Part shown: in pieces, positions 33,540-43,032 of the stretch
Numbering within the stretch: the first letter of the stretch is position 1
How the letters are laid out: every line of letters starts with the position of its first letter
Source: an uncultured Rikenellaceae bacterium
GTDB lineage: Bacteria > Bacteroidota > Bacteroidia > Bacteroidales > Rikenellaceae
DNA: 64,000 nucleotides
Direction: 5' to 3'
NCBI GenBank assembly: GCA_944326815.1
Contig: CALVFI010000010.1
Location: forward strand, 1 to 64,000
Program-made: the position numbers and the translations under genes
Notes under the pieces: generated by a model
Seen by the model: the letters and a program-made list of their open reading frames with translations, nothing else
What the model was told of the DNA's origin: nothing
Databases searched by the model: none

Positions 33540-34745
33540 ATGAGAATACAGACAGGACAGGGAACCATCCCTCTCATGACATTGATTGCATTGTGGTCGA
33601 TTTCGGCTGTGGTATCATTGCCGGGATTGGCCATTTCGCCAATCTTGGGCGATCTACACACCATCTTCCCGGAGACAAGCGACCTGGAGATACAGATGCT
33701 CACCTCGCTACCATCCTTGCTGATTATTCCTTTTGTACTGCTTTCCGGAAGGCTATCGGTCGGACGCGATAAGATTAAAATTCTTATTCTCGGCCTTTCG
33801 CTCTTTTTCGGAAGCGGGATACTCTACTTTTTTGCTCACAGCATGATGGCGCTTATCGTCATAAGTTGTATCCTGGGCATCGGAGCGGGCATGATGATTC
33901 CGCTTTCGACGGGACTTATCGTCGACTATTTTACGGGGAGCTATCGGGTCAAGCAATTGGGGTTAAGCTCATCGATCAACAATATTACGCTTGTGTTGGC
34001 GACGGCGCTGACCGGATATCTGGCCAACATCAATTGGCACTATCCATTCCTGGTCTATACACTGCCCGGAGGTGCCATCATTCTCTCTTCGTTTCTGCGA
34101 AAAAAAGATTCGATCGCCCATGTGAAGAAAATCGATGCGCCTTCCATAACCTCACAGCATGTGGCTAAAATGAATAAGCCCCATATCATACAACTTATGG
34201 GACTCTATTTCTTCATCACATACGCTGTGTTGGCCATCACCTTTTATTTGCCTTTCCAGTTGCAAAGCTATAAAATGGATAGTGATACCTCGGGTATTAT
34301 GATTGCCCTGCTGTTTCTGGCCATTATGCTCCCGGGGCTGTTCTTGAACAATATCCTGTCCTGGATGAAAGAGCGTGTGAATGTGGTCTCCTTATTGGTT
34401 ATTGCAGTAGGACTGTTTGTGGTCTTTCTGTCCAAGGACCGTTTCATGATTGGATTGGGCTGCGTTCTGGTAGGGTTGGGATACGGAATCATGCAACCGC
34501 TGATCTATGCTAAAACAGCGACTCAAGCACCGACAGAACAATCAACCCTGGCCCTTTCGTTTGTCATGTCGGTCAACTACTTGGCAATTATGATTTGTCC
34601 CTTCATTATCGATCTCTTCCAGCATCTGTTTGCTACGCACTCCAATCGTTTTCCATTTATTTTCAATGCGGTGCTTACCTTGATCGTTACTTTGTGGGCC
34701 TATCGTAAAAGGAAAACTTTCATCTTCGGACAGGCCATTGAATAA
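33540..34745 (+). CDS. MFS transporter
   Basis: A 401-residue protein with about twelve membrane helices in two halves joined by a loop near residues 190-210. The first half has LSGRLSVGRDKIKIL between helices 2 and 3, the usual MFS A-motif position. It starts at ATG 33540, since the frame to 33507 begins with TTG. It follows the CDP-glycerol-type gene by 42 bases and could export a precursor, but no substrate can be named. Confidence 0.85.
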   Translation: MRIQTGQGTIPLMTLIALWSISAVVSLPGLAISPILGDLHTIFPETSDLEIQMLTSLPSLLIIPFVLLSGRLSVGRDKIKILILGLSLFFGSGILYFFAHSMMALIVISCILGIGAGMMIPLSTGLIVDYFTGSYRVKQLGLSSSINNITLVLATALTGYLANINWHYPFLVYTLPGGAIILSSFLRKKDSIAHVKKIDAPSITSQHVAKMNKPHIIQLMGLYFFITYAVLAITFYLPFQLQSYKMDSDTSGIMIALLFLAIMLPGLFLNNILSWMKERVNVVSLLVIAVGLFVVFLSKDRFMIGLGCVLVGLGYGIMQPLIYAKTATQAPTEQSTLALSFVMSVNYLAIMICPFIIDLFQHLFATHSNRFPFIFNAVLTLIVTLWAYRKRKTFIFGQAIE

Positions 34746-34747
34746 AC

Positions 34748-34775
34748 CAAGGGCAGACAACCATGTCTGCCCTTG
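34748..34775. terminator. Terminator between MFS gene and floA
   Basis: Stem CAAGGGCAGAC (34748-34758) with GTCTGCCCTTG (34765-34775), 6-base loop, then AAATTTTAG. It can serve both converging genes. Confidence 0.7.
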
Positions 34776-34811
34776 AAATTTTAGACGAATTACCCAACAG
34801 GCTGTGTTACA

Positions 34812-35780
34812 CTATTTCTTTTCGTGTTTGACGATACTTTCCCGCATGTTCGTATCTGCCTGGATATTCTTTAGTTTGTAGTAGTCCATAATGCCGAGAT
34901 TCCCGCTGCGGAAGGCTTCTGCGATAGCCATCGGGATTTCGGCCTCGGCAAGGATTACCTTAGCGCGTGCCTCCTGAGCCTTTGCCTTGTTTTCCTGCTC
35001 GTGAGCTACGGCCATAGCCCGTTTCTCTTCGGCTTTGGCTTGAGCAATATTTTTATCGGCATCGGCCTGATCCATCTGCAACTGGGCTCCGATATTCTTA
35101 CCTACATCAATGTCTGCAATGTCGATTGAAAGGATCTCGAAAGCTGTTCCGGCATCAAGCCCTTTCTCCAATACGACGCGGGAAATTGAATCCGGATTCT
35201 CAAGTACCACTTTATGTGTCACGGCGGAACCAATTGAGGATACGATGCCTTCACCGACACGGGCCAGAACGGTCTCTTCGCCGGCTCCTCCTACCAATTG
35301 TTTGATGTTGGCACGGACGGTAACCCTTGCCTTGGCAATCAACTGAATTCCGTCCTTGGCTACGGCTGCCACCGGTGGTGTGTTGATAACCTTCGGGTTT
35401 ACAGACATTTGTACAGCTTCGAACACATCCCTGCCAGCCAAATCAATCGCTGTTGCCATTTTAAAATCGAGGTTGATGCTTGCCTTTTGTGCTGAGACCA
35501 GTGCATGGACTACATTCGTGACATTCCCGCCTGCCAGATAATGGGCTTCCAATTCATTGGCATTTAAGGAGAGTCCCGCTTTCGTTCCTTCGATCATTGC
35601 AGAGACTATGGTAGCAGGCGGTACTTTACGCCAGCGCATCAGAATCAGTTGCAGAAGACTGATTCGCACGTCGGACACCAAGGCGGAGAACCATAATCCG
35701 ATAGGGACGAAATAAAAGAATAACCATAAAACGATAATCGCGATAAACGCAATAAGAGCGATTAATCCAGCACTTTCCAT
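34812..35780 (-). CDS. floA: Flotillin-like protein FloA
   Basis: A 322-residue membrane-scaffold protein of the FloA (YqfA) type. An N-terminal hydrophobic segment ([20 protein letters not shown]) anchors it. The band-7/flotillin part follows ([20 protein letters not shown]). The C-terminal coiled region is rich in Ala, Glu and Lys ([20 protein letters not shown]). FloA organises membrane microdomains. Its partner NfeD is encoded 3 bases upstream, as is usual. Length matches the family. Confidence 0.95.
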   Translation of the reverse strand: MESAGLIALIAFIAIIVLWLFFYFVPIGLWFSALVSDVRISLLQLILMRWRKVPPATIVSAMIEGTKAGLSLNANELEAHYLAGGNVTNVVHALVSAQKASINLDFKMATAIDLAGRDVFEAVQMSVNPKVINTPPVAAVAKDGIQLIAKARVTVRANIKQLVGGAGEETVLARVGEGIVSSIGSAVTHKVVLENPDSISRVVLEKGLDAGTAFEILSIDIADIDVGKNIGAQLQMDQADADKNIAQAKAEEKRAMAVAHEQENKAKAQEARAKVILAEAEIPMAIAEAFRSGNLGIMDYYKLKNIQADTNMRESIVKHEKK

Positions 35781-35783
35781 AAT

Positions 35784-36260
35784 TTATTGATTGTTTTGGT
35801 TTATTTGTCTGACAATAGCATTGAAATTCTCGAACCCGACCACTTCAATCTCTTTCCTGGGATCGATATATTTGTCTCCAAAAGATTTGGCTTCATAGGT
35901 TTTCTCCTCGATCATGACTTTGCCGATCGGAGCAAGGCGTGTAACCGTTACACCGCGATCACCGATTTTCAGTGTGTTGTCAGGCAATGACTGGCAGGTG
36001 CCATCTACGGTACTTTTCAGTGATAGGCGTTGCCACGTTTTTGCTCGCAAAGAGACCACGGTTGCCACCAGCGATAGAATTACGATAGCGGCCAAGATGA
36101 TAAAGCCGCCCGTAGTCCCGTATCTTGTGAATCCCAAATAGATGGCTCCTCCATTAGCCAAAAGGGAACAAATCCCGGCAAAGGAGAGCCCCGGTAAGAG
36201 AACCAGCTCGGCGACAAGCATCAATACGCCTACGATAATCAAGATAACAATCAATCCCAT
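35784..36260 (-). CDS. NfeD-family membrane protein (short form)
   Basis: A 158-residue protein with three or four membrane segments in the first 90 residues and a soluble OB-fold at the C-terminus (LKIGDRGVTVTRLAPIGKVMIEEKTYEA). It lacks the N-terminal serine-protease domain of long NfeD proteins. It is encoded directly before floA, with which it is functionally paired across bacteria. Confidence 0.9.
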   Translation of the reverse strand: MGLIVILIIVGVLMLVAELVLLPGLSFAGICSLLANGGAIYLGFTRYGTTGGFIILAAIVILSLVATVVSLRAKTWQRLSLKSTVDGTCQSLPDNTLKIGDRGVTVTRLAPIGKVMIEEKTYEAKSFGDKYIDPRKEIEVVGFENFNAIVRQINQNNQ

Positions 36261-36304
36261 GGAATAGATTCATTAAAAGAGCAAGATACCGTTTTTTTAC
36301 GATA

Positions 36305-37846
36305 TTATGAAGCGATTTCAGCGATTTTTATCTCGATGTCCGGGTCAACGGCTCGAATGGCTTCGACCAGTTGATTGGCCTCGCTCTCCGAGTCAAACGA
36401 ACTGATGATAAAAAGGCCCTCCAGACGCGAGATCTCCTTGTCGGCGGCTTGAGCCTGGAGAACCTCTTTTACGCCTTCGCTCAAGTCCTCCTCAATACCA
36501 CTGATTTCGATACGATACAACGTCTCTTGGGGTTGGGAGAGTTCCTCGGCCTGTCGCTCGGACAGGTTGGTGTATTCTCCGTCTTGCCATACGACGACCT
36601 GTGGATTCCTGAATCCGAATCCTTTGAGTCGAGCCGCGGCCTCCTCTGCTTCTGCCTGTGTGGCATATCCTCCTGCAAAATACCTGTATCCTGCTTCCTC
36701 GGATTCAGTATAGCTCATTGGATACACTCCTCGGAAGATGGTAGGAAGTTGGGCTTTCTGATAGGTCCCCAGTAAAATTCGATACATCGCACCTTTGGGA
36801 AAAATTCTGGTTGGTGGAATAGGATTTTTCGTGTTGTATTTTGCTGGTGAATACCAATCGACATCGGAATAATCGTAAAAATATCGTTGCTCGAGCGTGA
36901 TGACCGGCAGAAGGTAATCCATGGCGACAGACTCTGAAGCGGCTCTGCGAAGTGAATCCTGAGCCTTGTCAAGTTGCAATAATTCAGCCATTGTCTTTTC
37001 ATAGTCCAGAATCAACGGTTTATTGGCTGTATAAGCAGCGAGAGGCTCTGCGACACCCTGATCCTGTAAAGTCACCGCTCTGTCGCGAGCTTTAATAGTC
37101 TTCTCCTCGAATTGAGACAAGAGATCGGTACGATTCATCTCATCCAGTAGATAACTATAGATATACGTTTTGTTGTCGTATATATACCCCCAGATGGATG
37201 AGACGGTATCCGCAATACGTTCATTCAATCCATCGAGCGTATGATATCTACGGAAAAGGCTGTCGGCTATGATCTCATCAGTGGTGAGCCGATATTGCTC
37301 TGTGATATCAGCTATGACGGAATAATTCTTGGCGTAGGTCTTTAAATAATTCACCACAAGCGGCTCACGAGCTTGTGCTGTCACGAGAGTCGTATAGTCT
37401 GCCGGAGTAAGATGGGCCTTAAAATACTCATTGGCTGTAAGATCGGCAATCACATACGCAGGCTTGGCAATCGTATCGGCTGGCGCCTCTTCTACATTAG
37501 AATGTGCCCCGAGGTTGTTGATAATATATTCTTGTTCGATGATTCCGATGCGATTAGCTGTAATACCGATCTCATTTCTAACTTCGAATATTTCGCTCTC
37601 GAGCCGTAGGATATCGTCGCGATACTGAACACGGTTTGTCGAGTCATTACGAAATTTTATACGCGTAGCTTCGATTACTTTAGTGAGTGAATCGGCTGCT
37701 TGTTGCAATTGATGTTCCTTTTGGAGAAGAGCCATATATTCGCTATTCTTTTCCAATCCGGCGACACGTGCGTTTACCTGGCTAACTCCGGGAAACGGAA
37801 TCAGCAGTGTCACTAAAAAAACAATATAAATCGTTCTGAATTTCAT
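36305..37846 (-). CDS. Secreted SPOR-domain coiled-coil protein
   Basis: A 513-residue protein with signal peptide (residues 1-22, ending GVS). Residues 25-110 are a coiled coil rich in Gln, Leu and charged residues. The centre (about 130-320) is helical with no recognised fold. Two beta-alpha repeats at about 340-420 (YRILLGTYQKAQL, YRYFAGGYATQAEAEEAAARL) and 440-513 look like SPOR modules, which bind peptidoglycan stripped of side peptides. Its ATG directly follows the trkH stop with no spacing, so they are co-transcribed. Confidence 0.75.
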   Translation of the reverse strand: MKFRTIYIVFLVTLLIPFPGVSQVNARVAGLEKNSEYMALLQKEHQLQQAADSLTKVIEATRIKFRNDSTNRVQYRDDILRLESEIFEVRNEIGITANRIGIIEQEYIINNLGAHSNVEEAPADTIAKPAYVIADLTANEYFKAHLTPADYTTLVTAQAREPLVVNYLKTYAKNYSVIADITEQYRLTTDEIIADSLFRRYHTLDGLNERIADTVSSIWGYIYDNKTYIYSYLLDEMNRTDLLSQFEEKTIKARDRAVTLQDQGVAEPLAAYTANKPLILDYEKTMAELLQLDKAQDSLRRAASESVAMDYLLPVITLEQRYFYDYSDVDWYSPAKYNTKNPIPPTRIFPKGAMYRILLGTYQKAQLPTIFRGVYPMSYTESEEAGYRYFAGGYATQAEAEEAAARLKGFGFRNPQVVVWQDGEYTNLSERQAEELSQPQETLYRIEISGIEEDLSEGVKEVLQAQAADKEISRLEGLFIISSFDSESEANQLVEAIRAVDPDIEIKIAEIAS

Positions 37847-39292
37847 CTATTTCCACCACTTAATTAAAAACAACTGTATAAGTCCGAATATTTCCAAACG
37901 TCCTAACAACATAAATAGTGTACTGAAAGATTTGACAAACGGACTGAAATGTGCATAATTATCCATGGACCCTACGCTTCCGAAACCCGGACCGACATTT
38001 CCAATACATGTAGTAATAAGACTGAATCCCGTCATGAGATCGACCCCTGCCGCTGTTACAATAATCGTCCCAACTAAAATTAGTACCAGGTAAGCCACAA
38101 TGAAGAGCATGGCAAAATTGACCAATGCATTATCCTGCATCACATTGTTGAGTTTGATACGAATAATCGCATTGGGATGTTGTTGCTGAAGAATTCTTGC
38201 CCGTAGAACCTTCATGGCCAGCCAGACACGGTCGCTTTTGATTCCTCCGCTCGTTGAACCGGCACAACCACATTGCATCATTAACCAGATTAAGACAATA
38301 ATAGCAAAAGAGGTCCATAAATTAGTGTCAGCTGTAGCAAAACCTGTTGTTGAAATAAGGGCTGCAGCTTGGAAATAGGCATATCGCATGGAACTGAGGA
38401 GAGAGGGATAAGTCCCAGATGTCCACAAACTGATAGCAATAGCAAATCCCCCTATAAGGATGGAATATAAATAGAAACGAGCTACTTCTGAACGAAAAAT
38501 GTTATTAGATTTGCCTGAGAATGTCGCGTATATCAGACCAAAATGTAAACCAGACAACACCATAAAAAATATAATAATCATTTCGATCCATATATTATTA
38601 TAGTGTGCTATACTACTATTATAATTACTGAATCCGCCTGTCGCAACAGTTGAGAAAGAGGTCGTTACAGCATCGAACCAGGTTGTGCCGGCAATTTTTA
38701 GAAGGATTGTTTCTACGAATGTGATTCCAACATATACGAACAGTAAAATATGTACGATTTTTTGAGCTCGATATTTATAATTGTCTTTGGCCAATACGGA
38801 GAGTTCAACGCTGGAAAGTGTCATTTTAGTACGGCCCAGTGTAGGTAAGACAACCAGAGCGAACATTACTACACCCACACCGCCCAACCAATGGGTAGAG
38901 GCTCGCCAAAACAACATGCCACGCGGCAATGCCTCGACATCACTGAGGGCTGTAGCTCCAGTTGTGGTATATCCGGAAACACTCTCAAACCATGCTGTAG
39001 AGAGATCAAATTCGCCGCCCCATAATAGATAGGGGAACGTTCCGACCAAACAAGCCACAAGCCACGCTCCTGTTACGATAACATAACCCTCTTTGGTATA
39101 GATCTGATCGCTTTTTTCTACAAAAATCAGAGGAAAAATCCCCAGTACCGAAGTCAAGACTCCAGACAATAGCAATGGATAAAAAGCTGTGTCCATGTGA
39201 TTCATATACGATATGCCGGCAGATAGGAACATGAATACTGCATTGAGCAGTATCACCATCCCGACATAGCGTAATATCACATTAAACCTCAT
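37847..39292 (-). CDS. trkH: TrkH-family potassium uptake protein
   Basis: A 481-residue ion-channel subunit with about ten membrane segments and four pore-loop repeats; examples are SVSGYTTTGATAL, TVATGGFSNYN, ISTTGFATADTN and TTCIGNVGPGFG, each with the conserved Gly of the potassium filter. It normally works with the cytoplasmic regulator TrkA, which is not in the window. It lies 12 bases behind an output-less HAMP sensor gene and directly before the SPOR gene. Confidence 0.92.
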   Translation of the reverse strand: MRFNVILRYVGMVILLNAVFMFLSAGISYMNHMDTAFYPLLLSGVLTSVLGIFPLIFVEKSDQIYTKEGYVIVTGAWLVACLVGTFPYLLWGGEFDLSTAWFESVSGYTTTGATALSDVEALPRGMLFWRASTHWLGGVGVVMFALVVLPTLGRTKMTLSSVELSVLAKDNYKYRAQKIVHILLFVYVGITFVETILLKIAGTTWFDAVTTSFSTVATGGFSNYNSSIAHYNNIWIEMIIIFFMVLSGLHFGLIYATFSGKSNNIFRSEVARFYLYSILIGGFAIAISLWTSGTYPSLLSSMRYAYFQAAALISTTGFATADTNLWTSFAIIVLIWLMMQCGCAGSTSGGIKSDRVWLAMKVLRARILQQQHPNAIIRIKLNNVMQDNALVNFAMLFIVAYLVLILVGTIIVTAAGVDLMTGFSLITTCIGNVGPGFGSVGSMDNYAHFSPFVKSFSTLFMLLGRLEIFGLIQLFLIKWWK

Positions 39293-39304
39293 ACCGATAC
39301 TGTT

Positions 39305-40045
39305 TTATTTGCTCTTTACTAAAAAGATAAGCTTTTCTATATATTCCTTTAGTTTAAATATTTCATCTTTCCCTTCCATTTTTACATTGAATGGAATACG
39401 AGACGTGAGGTAATCCTGCAGACCTTTGGTAATCTTAAGTATGGGATCTGTGTAATAAAGATTTAGCAGGAAATAGAACATGATGACAATAATAATCGAC
39501 ACACAAAGCGTGAGTATGCCCGGCATAATGGCGCGATAGGCGTTGTTCTTCAATTGAGTCGCTTTCGTGCCGAGCGAATTTTGCGACAGCGTCATATAAT
39601 TCTTAATAGCAGAGGTGAGTTGGTAATATGAGGTTTTATAGACGTTCACAAACCAATCAACATCAGTCAATACGTGTTGATCGAAAAAGTTATTGACAAT
39701 CTCATTGTAATGTTCTCTGGCAAGGTAGATCGAATCGAGTTCCGACAGATCGCGGATTGTAACAGTAGCTTCAGCAAGGGTTTTGTCAAAAGCCCTACGT
39801 GCCGCGACAAACGATGAATCGTATCCTGCCTGTTCAAAAACAACCATCTGAAGAAGCGCCGTATTTTGTTCCTGCACAGCATCGAGCATTCGTCTGGAAA
39901 GTTCCATATTACGGGAACTGGACGCTAATAAATTATTAGTTTGGGTACTCAGTCGGTTTAATTCAAACAAAGAAACCATCCCCGAGAAAAAAAGCAACAG
40001 GGCGAGACTTAAGAACCCCAGCATTATTTTTTTACGCATACCCAT
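39305..40045 (-). CDS. Four-helix-bundle sensor with HAMP-like region but no output domain
   Basis: A 246-residue membrane protein. The first membrane helix is at about 7-27, an all-helical periplasmic part at about 30-170 has the look of a chemoreceptor four-helix bundle sensor, the second helix is at about 175-196, and the last 50 residues resemble a HAMP linker (LYYTDPILKITKGLQDYLTS). It stops where a kinase or methyl-accepting domain would normally begin. The trkH ATG follows 12 bases later, so there is no broken kinase left behind. Its own -7 element is at 40065-40072. Confidence 0.75.
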   Translation of the reverse strand: MGMRKKIMLGFLSLALLLFFSGMVSLFELNRLSTQTNNLLASSSRNMELSRRMLDAVQEQNTALLQMVVFEQAGYDSSFVAARRAFDKTLAEATVTIRDLSELDSIYLAREHYNEIVNNFFDQHVLTDVDWFVNVYKTSYYQLTSAIKNYMTLSQNSLGTKATQLKNNAYRAIMPGILTLCVSIIIVIMFYFLLNLYYTDPILKITKGLQDYLTSRIPFNVKMEGKDEIFKLKEYIEKLIFLVKSK

Positions 40046-40064
40046 AATTATGCCTATTTTCCAA

Positions 40065-40072
40065 CAAAGATA
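40065..40072 (-). promoter_or_regulatory. -7 element for the HAMP-trkH-SPOR operon
   Basis: Minus strand TATCTTTG, 20 bases before the ATG, in the 32-base gap behind mtaB. The upstream TTTG is not evident. Confidence 0.5.
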
Positions 40073-40077
40073 AATAA

Positions 40078-41385
40078 TTAATCGAGAATAATACCTATGA
40101 TTTCACCATTTTTGCCTATGGAATCCAGCATTACACGACAGATACTATTTACTCGTTTCCGATCGTATGGGGCACAAACCCGGATATAATTTTCGGTAAA
40201 TCCAGACATCATGCCTGCGTGATAGGTGCTCTCAAATAAAACCGAGGCTTCGCATCCGATTGCACGTTCATAAAATGTACGTTGTAAAGTAGTACAGAGA
40301 TTGGAAAGTTGTTTTACCCGTTCGGCAGATGTCGCGGGCGGAACTTTGCCTTCGAAATTCACCGCTGGTGTGCCCGGACGCTCCGAAAAAGGAAATACAT
40401 GAAGATAAGCAGGCTGTAACTTTGCAAGAAAATCATAAGTAGTTCTGAAGTCTGAGTCGGTTTCGCCGGGAAAGCCGACAATTACATCAATGCCAATAAA
40501 GGCTTCCGGCATTCTTTGACGAACAGCCGTAATGCGTTCGTCAAACTTTGCTGTTGTATATCGTCGGCGCATACGACCAAGAACCGAATCCGAACCACTT
40601 TGCAGCGGAATGTGAAAATGGGGTTGGAACTTTCTGCTGGCCGCGGTAAAGTCGAGAATTTCGTCGGTCAATAAATTAGGTTCGATGGATGAGATTCGAT
40701 ATCGTTCGATGCCATCTACAGTATCCAATTGACGGAGTAAATCGGCAAATGATTCTCCTGTCGTACGGCCAAAGTCTCCGGTATTGATACCTGTGATAAC
40801 TATCTCTTTCTGACCAGCTGCCGCTATCTTCTCTGCTTCGGCAACGAGATTTGCAATAGGCAGATTGCGACTGGCACCTCGAGCATACGGAATCGTACAG
40901 TAGGCACATTTATAGTTACATCCATCCTGGACTTTTAAGAAGGCTCGGGTACGGTCTGCCATCGAAAAAGAAGCGAAAAAACGAGTAAGTTCATCAGCGC
41001 TGCAACTGTATATTTCTACTTTGCCTTTGCCTGCAAGCGCTGTAACACGATGATACAAGTCCTCTTTATCGTTATTGCCGATTACCAAATCAACCCCTTC
41101 GATTGCAGCTATTTCCAATGGTTGTAATTGTGCGTAACACCCTGTCACAGCTATGAGTGCACCTGGATTTTCGCGCACCAGTTTGCGGATTAGATTTCGA
41201 CATTTTTTATCGGCATGTTCCGTGACGGAGCAGGTATTGATGACACAAATGTCTGCCTGCTCTCGAGGCCCAACACGAACAAATCCTCCCTTTTCGAATT
41301 GGCGGGCGATTGTTGATGTTTCAGAGAAATTGAGTTTACAACCTAATGTATGAAAGTTGACCCGTTTAGCGGAAAATTTTGGCAT
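40078..41385 (-). CDS. mtaB: tRNA t6A37 methylthiotransferase MtaB
   Basis: A 435-residue radical SAM enzyme that turns t6A37 into ms2t6A37 in tRNA. The N-terminal cluster site has cysteines in TLGCKLN, VINTCSVTEHAD and AVTGCYAQ. The radical SAM motif is CNYKCAYC, and a C-terminal TRAM-like domain follows. The ATG at 41385 (MPKFSAKRVNFHTLGC) is preferred over the frame opening at 41436. It is the MtaB rather than MiaB type because of the TLGCKLN start and overall length. Confidence 0.92.
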   Translation of the reverse strand: MPKFSAKRVNFHTLGCKLNFSETSTIARQFEKGGFVRVGPREQADICVINTCSVTEHADKKCRNLIRKLVRENPGALIAVTGCYAQLQPLEIAAIEGVDLVIGNNDKEDLYHRVTALAGKGKVEIYSCSADELTRFFASFSMADRTRAFLKVQDGCNYKCAYCTIPYARGASRNLPIANLVAEAEKIAAAGQKEIVITGINTGDFGRTTGESFADLLRQLDTVDGIERYRISSIEPNLLTDEILDFTAASRKFQPHFHIPLQSGSDSVLGRMRRRYTTAKFDERITAVRQRMPEAFIGIDVIVGFPGETDSDFRTTYDFLAKLQPAYLHVFPFSERPGTPAVNFEGKVPPATSAERVKQLSNLCTTLQRTFYERAIGCEASVLFESTYHAGMMSGFTENYIRVCAPYDRKRVNSICRVMLDSIGKNGEIIGIILD

Positions 41386-41451
41386 AACAACCCATTTTGG
41401 TGGCGAAATTACGAAAAGCGTTTTTAAATTCAGCATCCTTGCGTTCGAAAA

Positions 41452-42141
41452 CTAACGGACTGCATTATCTCGACGACGTAGAAGCCTTCTTGTGAAAGCA
41501 TTATCAGCCATAGTGGGATCAAGCTCCAAAAGCAACGAATCGATTTGTCGTCTGGTTGAAGTATCTGTAAGTTCACTGGCTGCGAGCATGGCTGATACAA
41601 CACTACCTCTGTTTTGACGAATAAATTCCGCTTTCGAATGAGACAATAAATTCTTTACACTATCTTTTTTGTGTTCGAAAACCTGACGTTTTGTTGAATC
41701 AAGTACCAAGCTATCCATTAATGCCATGTCGATAGCTCGTAACATAATATCATAATCACGAACCGACTCTCGATATCTCCATAAAGCATCGTTCAATGCT
41801 GTGCCGGATACTTTAATATCGTCATGATAATTAAAATTTCCACTCACCGATATATCTCCACCACCGATCATCACCGGAATAAAGAAATCGGGATATCCTT
41901 CGAATTGTATATACAGAATATTCGGCAATATTTCCGGCAGCGTAAAAGAGAATCGGCCCTCTGTCGAGGTTGTACTGTCTATGGTGCGCAATGCTCCTTC
42001 GTAGGCTCTCAGATAGACGCTTCCATCCGGCAGACTAGTAATATTGCCATACAGATGGTCCGGCTCCTTGACGCAAGAAAAAAAGAGAAAAACAGCGCTC
42101 CATAGAGGCAGGAAACATGTATGTCGGAACGGATTTCGCAT
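41452..42141 (-). CDS. DUF4369-type lipoprotein
   Basis: A 229-residue lipoprotein starting MRNPFRHTCFLPLW with lipobox FFSC. Residues about 30-120 resemble DUF4369 (LYGNITSLPDGSVYLRAYEG, then TTSTEGRFSF), a beta-rich N-terminal module often fused to thioredoxin-like domains. Here only a helical tail follows, so there is no redox domain. The start at 42141 is chosen because the GTG at 42150 lies at the expected transcription start of the promoter at 42155-42162. It is divergent from the zinc-type permease gene. Confidence 0.72.
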   Translation of the reverse strand: MRNPFRHTCFLPLWSAVFLFFSCVKEPDHLYGNITSLPDGSVYLRAYEGALRTIDSTTSTEGRFSFTLPEILPNILYIQFEGYPDFFIPVMIGGGDISVSGNFNYHDDIKVSGTALNDALWRYRESVRDYDIMLRAIDMALMDSLVLDSTKRQVFEHKKDSVKNLLSHSKAEFIRQNRGSVVSAMLAASELTDTSTRRQIDSLLLELDPTMADNAFTRRLLRRRDNAVR

Positions 42142-42150
42142 GATATTCAC

Positions 42151-42181
42151 TTTTCAAAGTTAATAAAAAACTATAAATTTG
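42151..42181 (+). promoter_or_regulatory. Promoter for the permease-lptF/G-ribBA-fmt operon
   Basis: TTTT (42151-42154), 19 bases, TAAATTTG (42174-42181), ending 20 bases before the ATG at 42202. Confidence 0.55.
42155..42162 (-). promoter_or_regulatory. -7 element for the DUF4369 lipoprotein gene
   Basis: Minus strand TAACTTTG, lying inside the divergent plus-strand promoter, so the two probably compete. The transcript would have almost no leader. Confidence 0.5.
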
Positions 42182-42201
42182 CCTCCTTATTATGTCATAA
42201 G

Positions 42202-43032
42202 ATGGATTTTTTGCAAGAAATAGTCCAGTACCGATTTCTGTCGAATGCATTGATTGCCTGCCTGCTATCGGGAGTCGTTTGCGGCATAATGGGTACGTAT
42301 ATTGTATGCCGTCGGCTGGTATTCCTTAGTGGAGGAATTACGCATTCCTCTTTCGGAGGAATTGGGATTGCTTATTACCTGGGAATGAATCCCATTGTCG
42401 GAGCTCTGGTATTTGCCGTATTGTCGGCTATTGGAATAGAGTGGGCCTCGGATCGTGGACGTATTCGCGAGGACTCGGCTATTGGAATCGTGTGGTCGGT
42501 CGGCATGGCCATCGGAGTGATTTTTATCTATCTGACACCGGGTTATGCACCCAATTTAATGAGTTTCCTGTTCGGAAATATTCTGACTGTGACACAGACT
42601 GACATTATTGCCCTGGCTGCTTTATGCGTGATTGTCGTTTTGCTTTTTCTGCGGATGTGGCGACCAATCATGTATGTGGCTTTCGATCGAAATTTCGCTC
42701 GCAGTCAGGGAGTACATACCCGCGTGATCTCATACCTCATGTCGGTGTTGGCTGCACTGACGATTGTACTCTCGATCCGAACGGTAGGAATCGTACTGCT
42801 AATTTCATTGCTGACCATCCCTGCGGTAATTGTCAATTCGCTGACCCGCTCCTACACGAAAATCACCATTGGGGCGGCATTTGTGGCAATGGCCGGAAAC
42901 CTTGCAGGAGTATGGCTCAGCTATAAATTGGATATTCCGGCGGGGGCTGCCACAATATTTGTGCTGACTGTTGCGCTTATTTTGGTAAAACTGTTACCTT
43001 TGTTGGACAAAAAACGGAAAGCCGTCGCATGA
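42202..43032 (+). CDS. Metal (zinc/manganese-type) ABC transporter permease
   Basis: A 276-residue ABC-3 family permease (ZnuB/MntB-like) with about eight helices. It begins MDFLQEIVQYRFLSNALIAC. The GGITHSSFGGIGIAYYLGMNP segment and RTVGIVLLISLLTIPAVIV are family marks. It would form the membrane pore for zinc, manganese or iron import with an ATPase and a binding protein, neither encoded here. The frame is open from 42121 but the promoter at 42151-42181 makes 42202 the start. It overlaps the LptF/G gene by 4 bases. Confidence 0.88.
   Translation: MDFLQEIVQYRFLSNALIACLLSGVVCGIMGTYIVCRRLVFLSGGITHSSFGGIGIAYYLGMNPIVGALVFAVLSAIGIEWASDRGRIREDSAIGIVWSVGMAIGVIFIYLTPGYAPNLMSFLFGNILTVTQTDIIALAALCVIVVLLFLRMWRPIMYVAFDRNFARSQGVHTRVISYLMSVLAALTIVLSIRTVGIVLLISLLTIPAVIVNSLTRSYTKITIGAAFVAMAGNLAGVWLSYKLDIPAGAATIFVLTVALILVKLLPLLDKKRKAVA

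Noticed and set aside
39305..39340. Broken histidine kinase after the HAMP region
   Set aside because: Only 12 bases separate the stop from the trkH start, so no kinase remnant exists.
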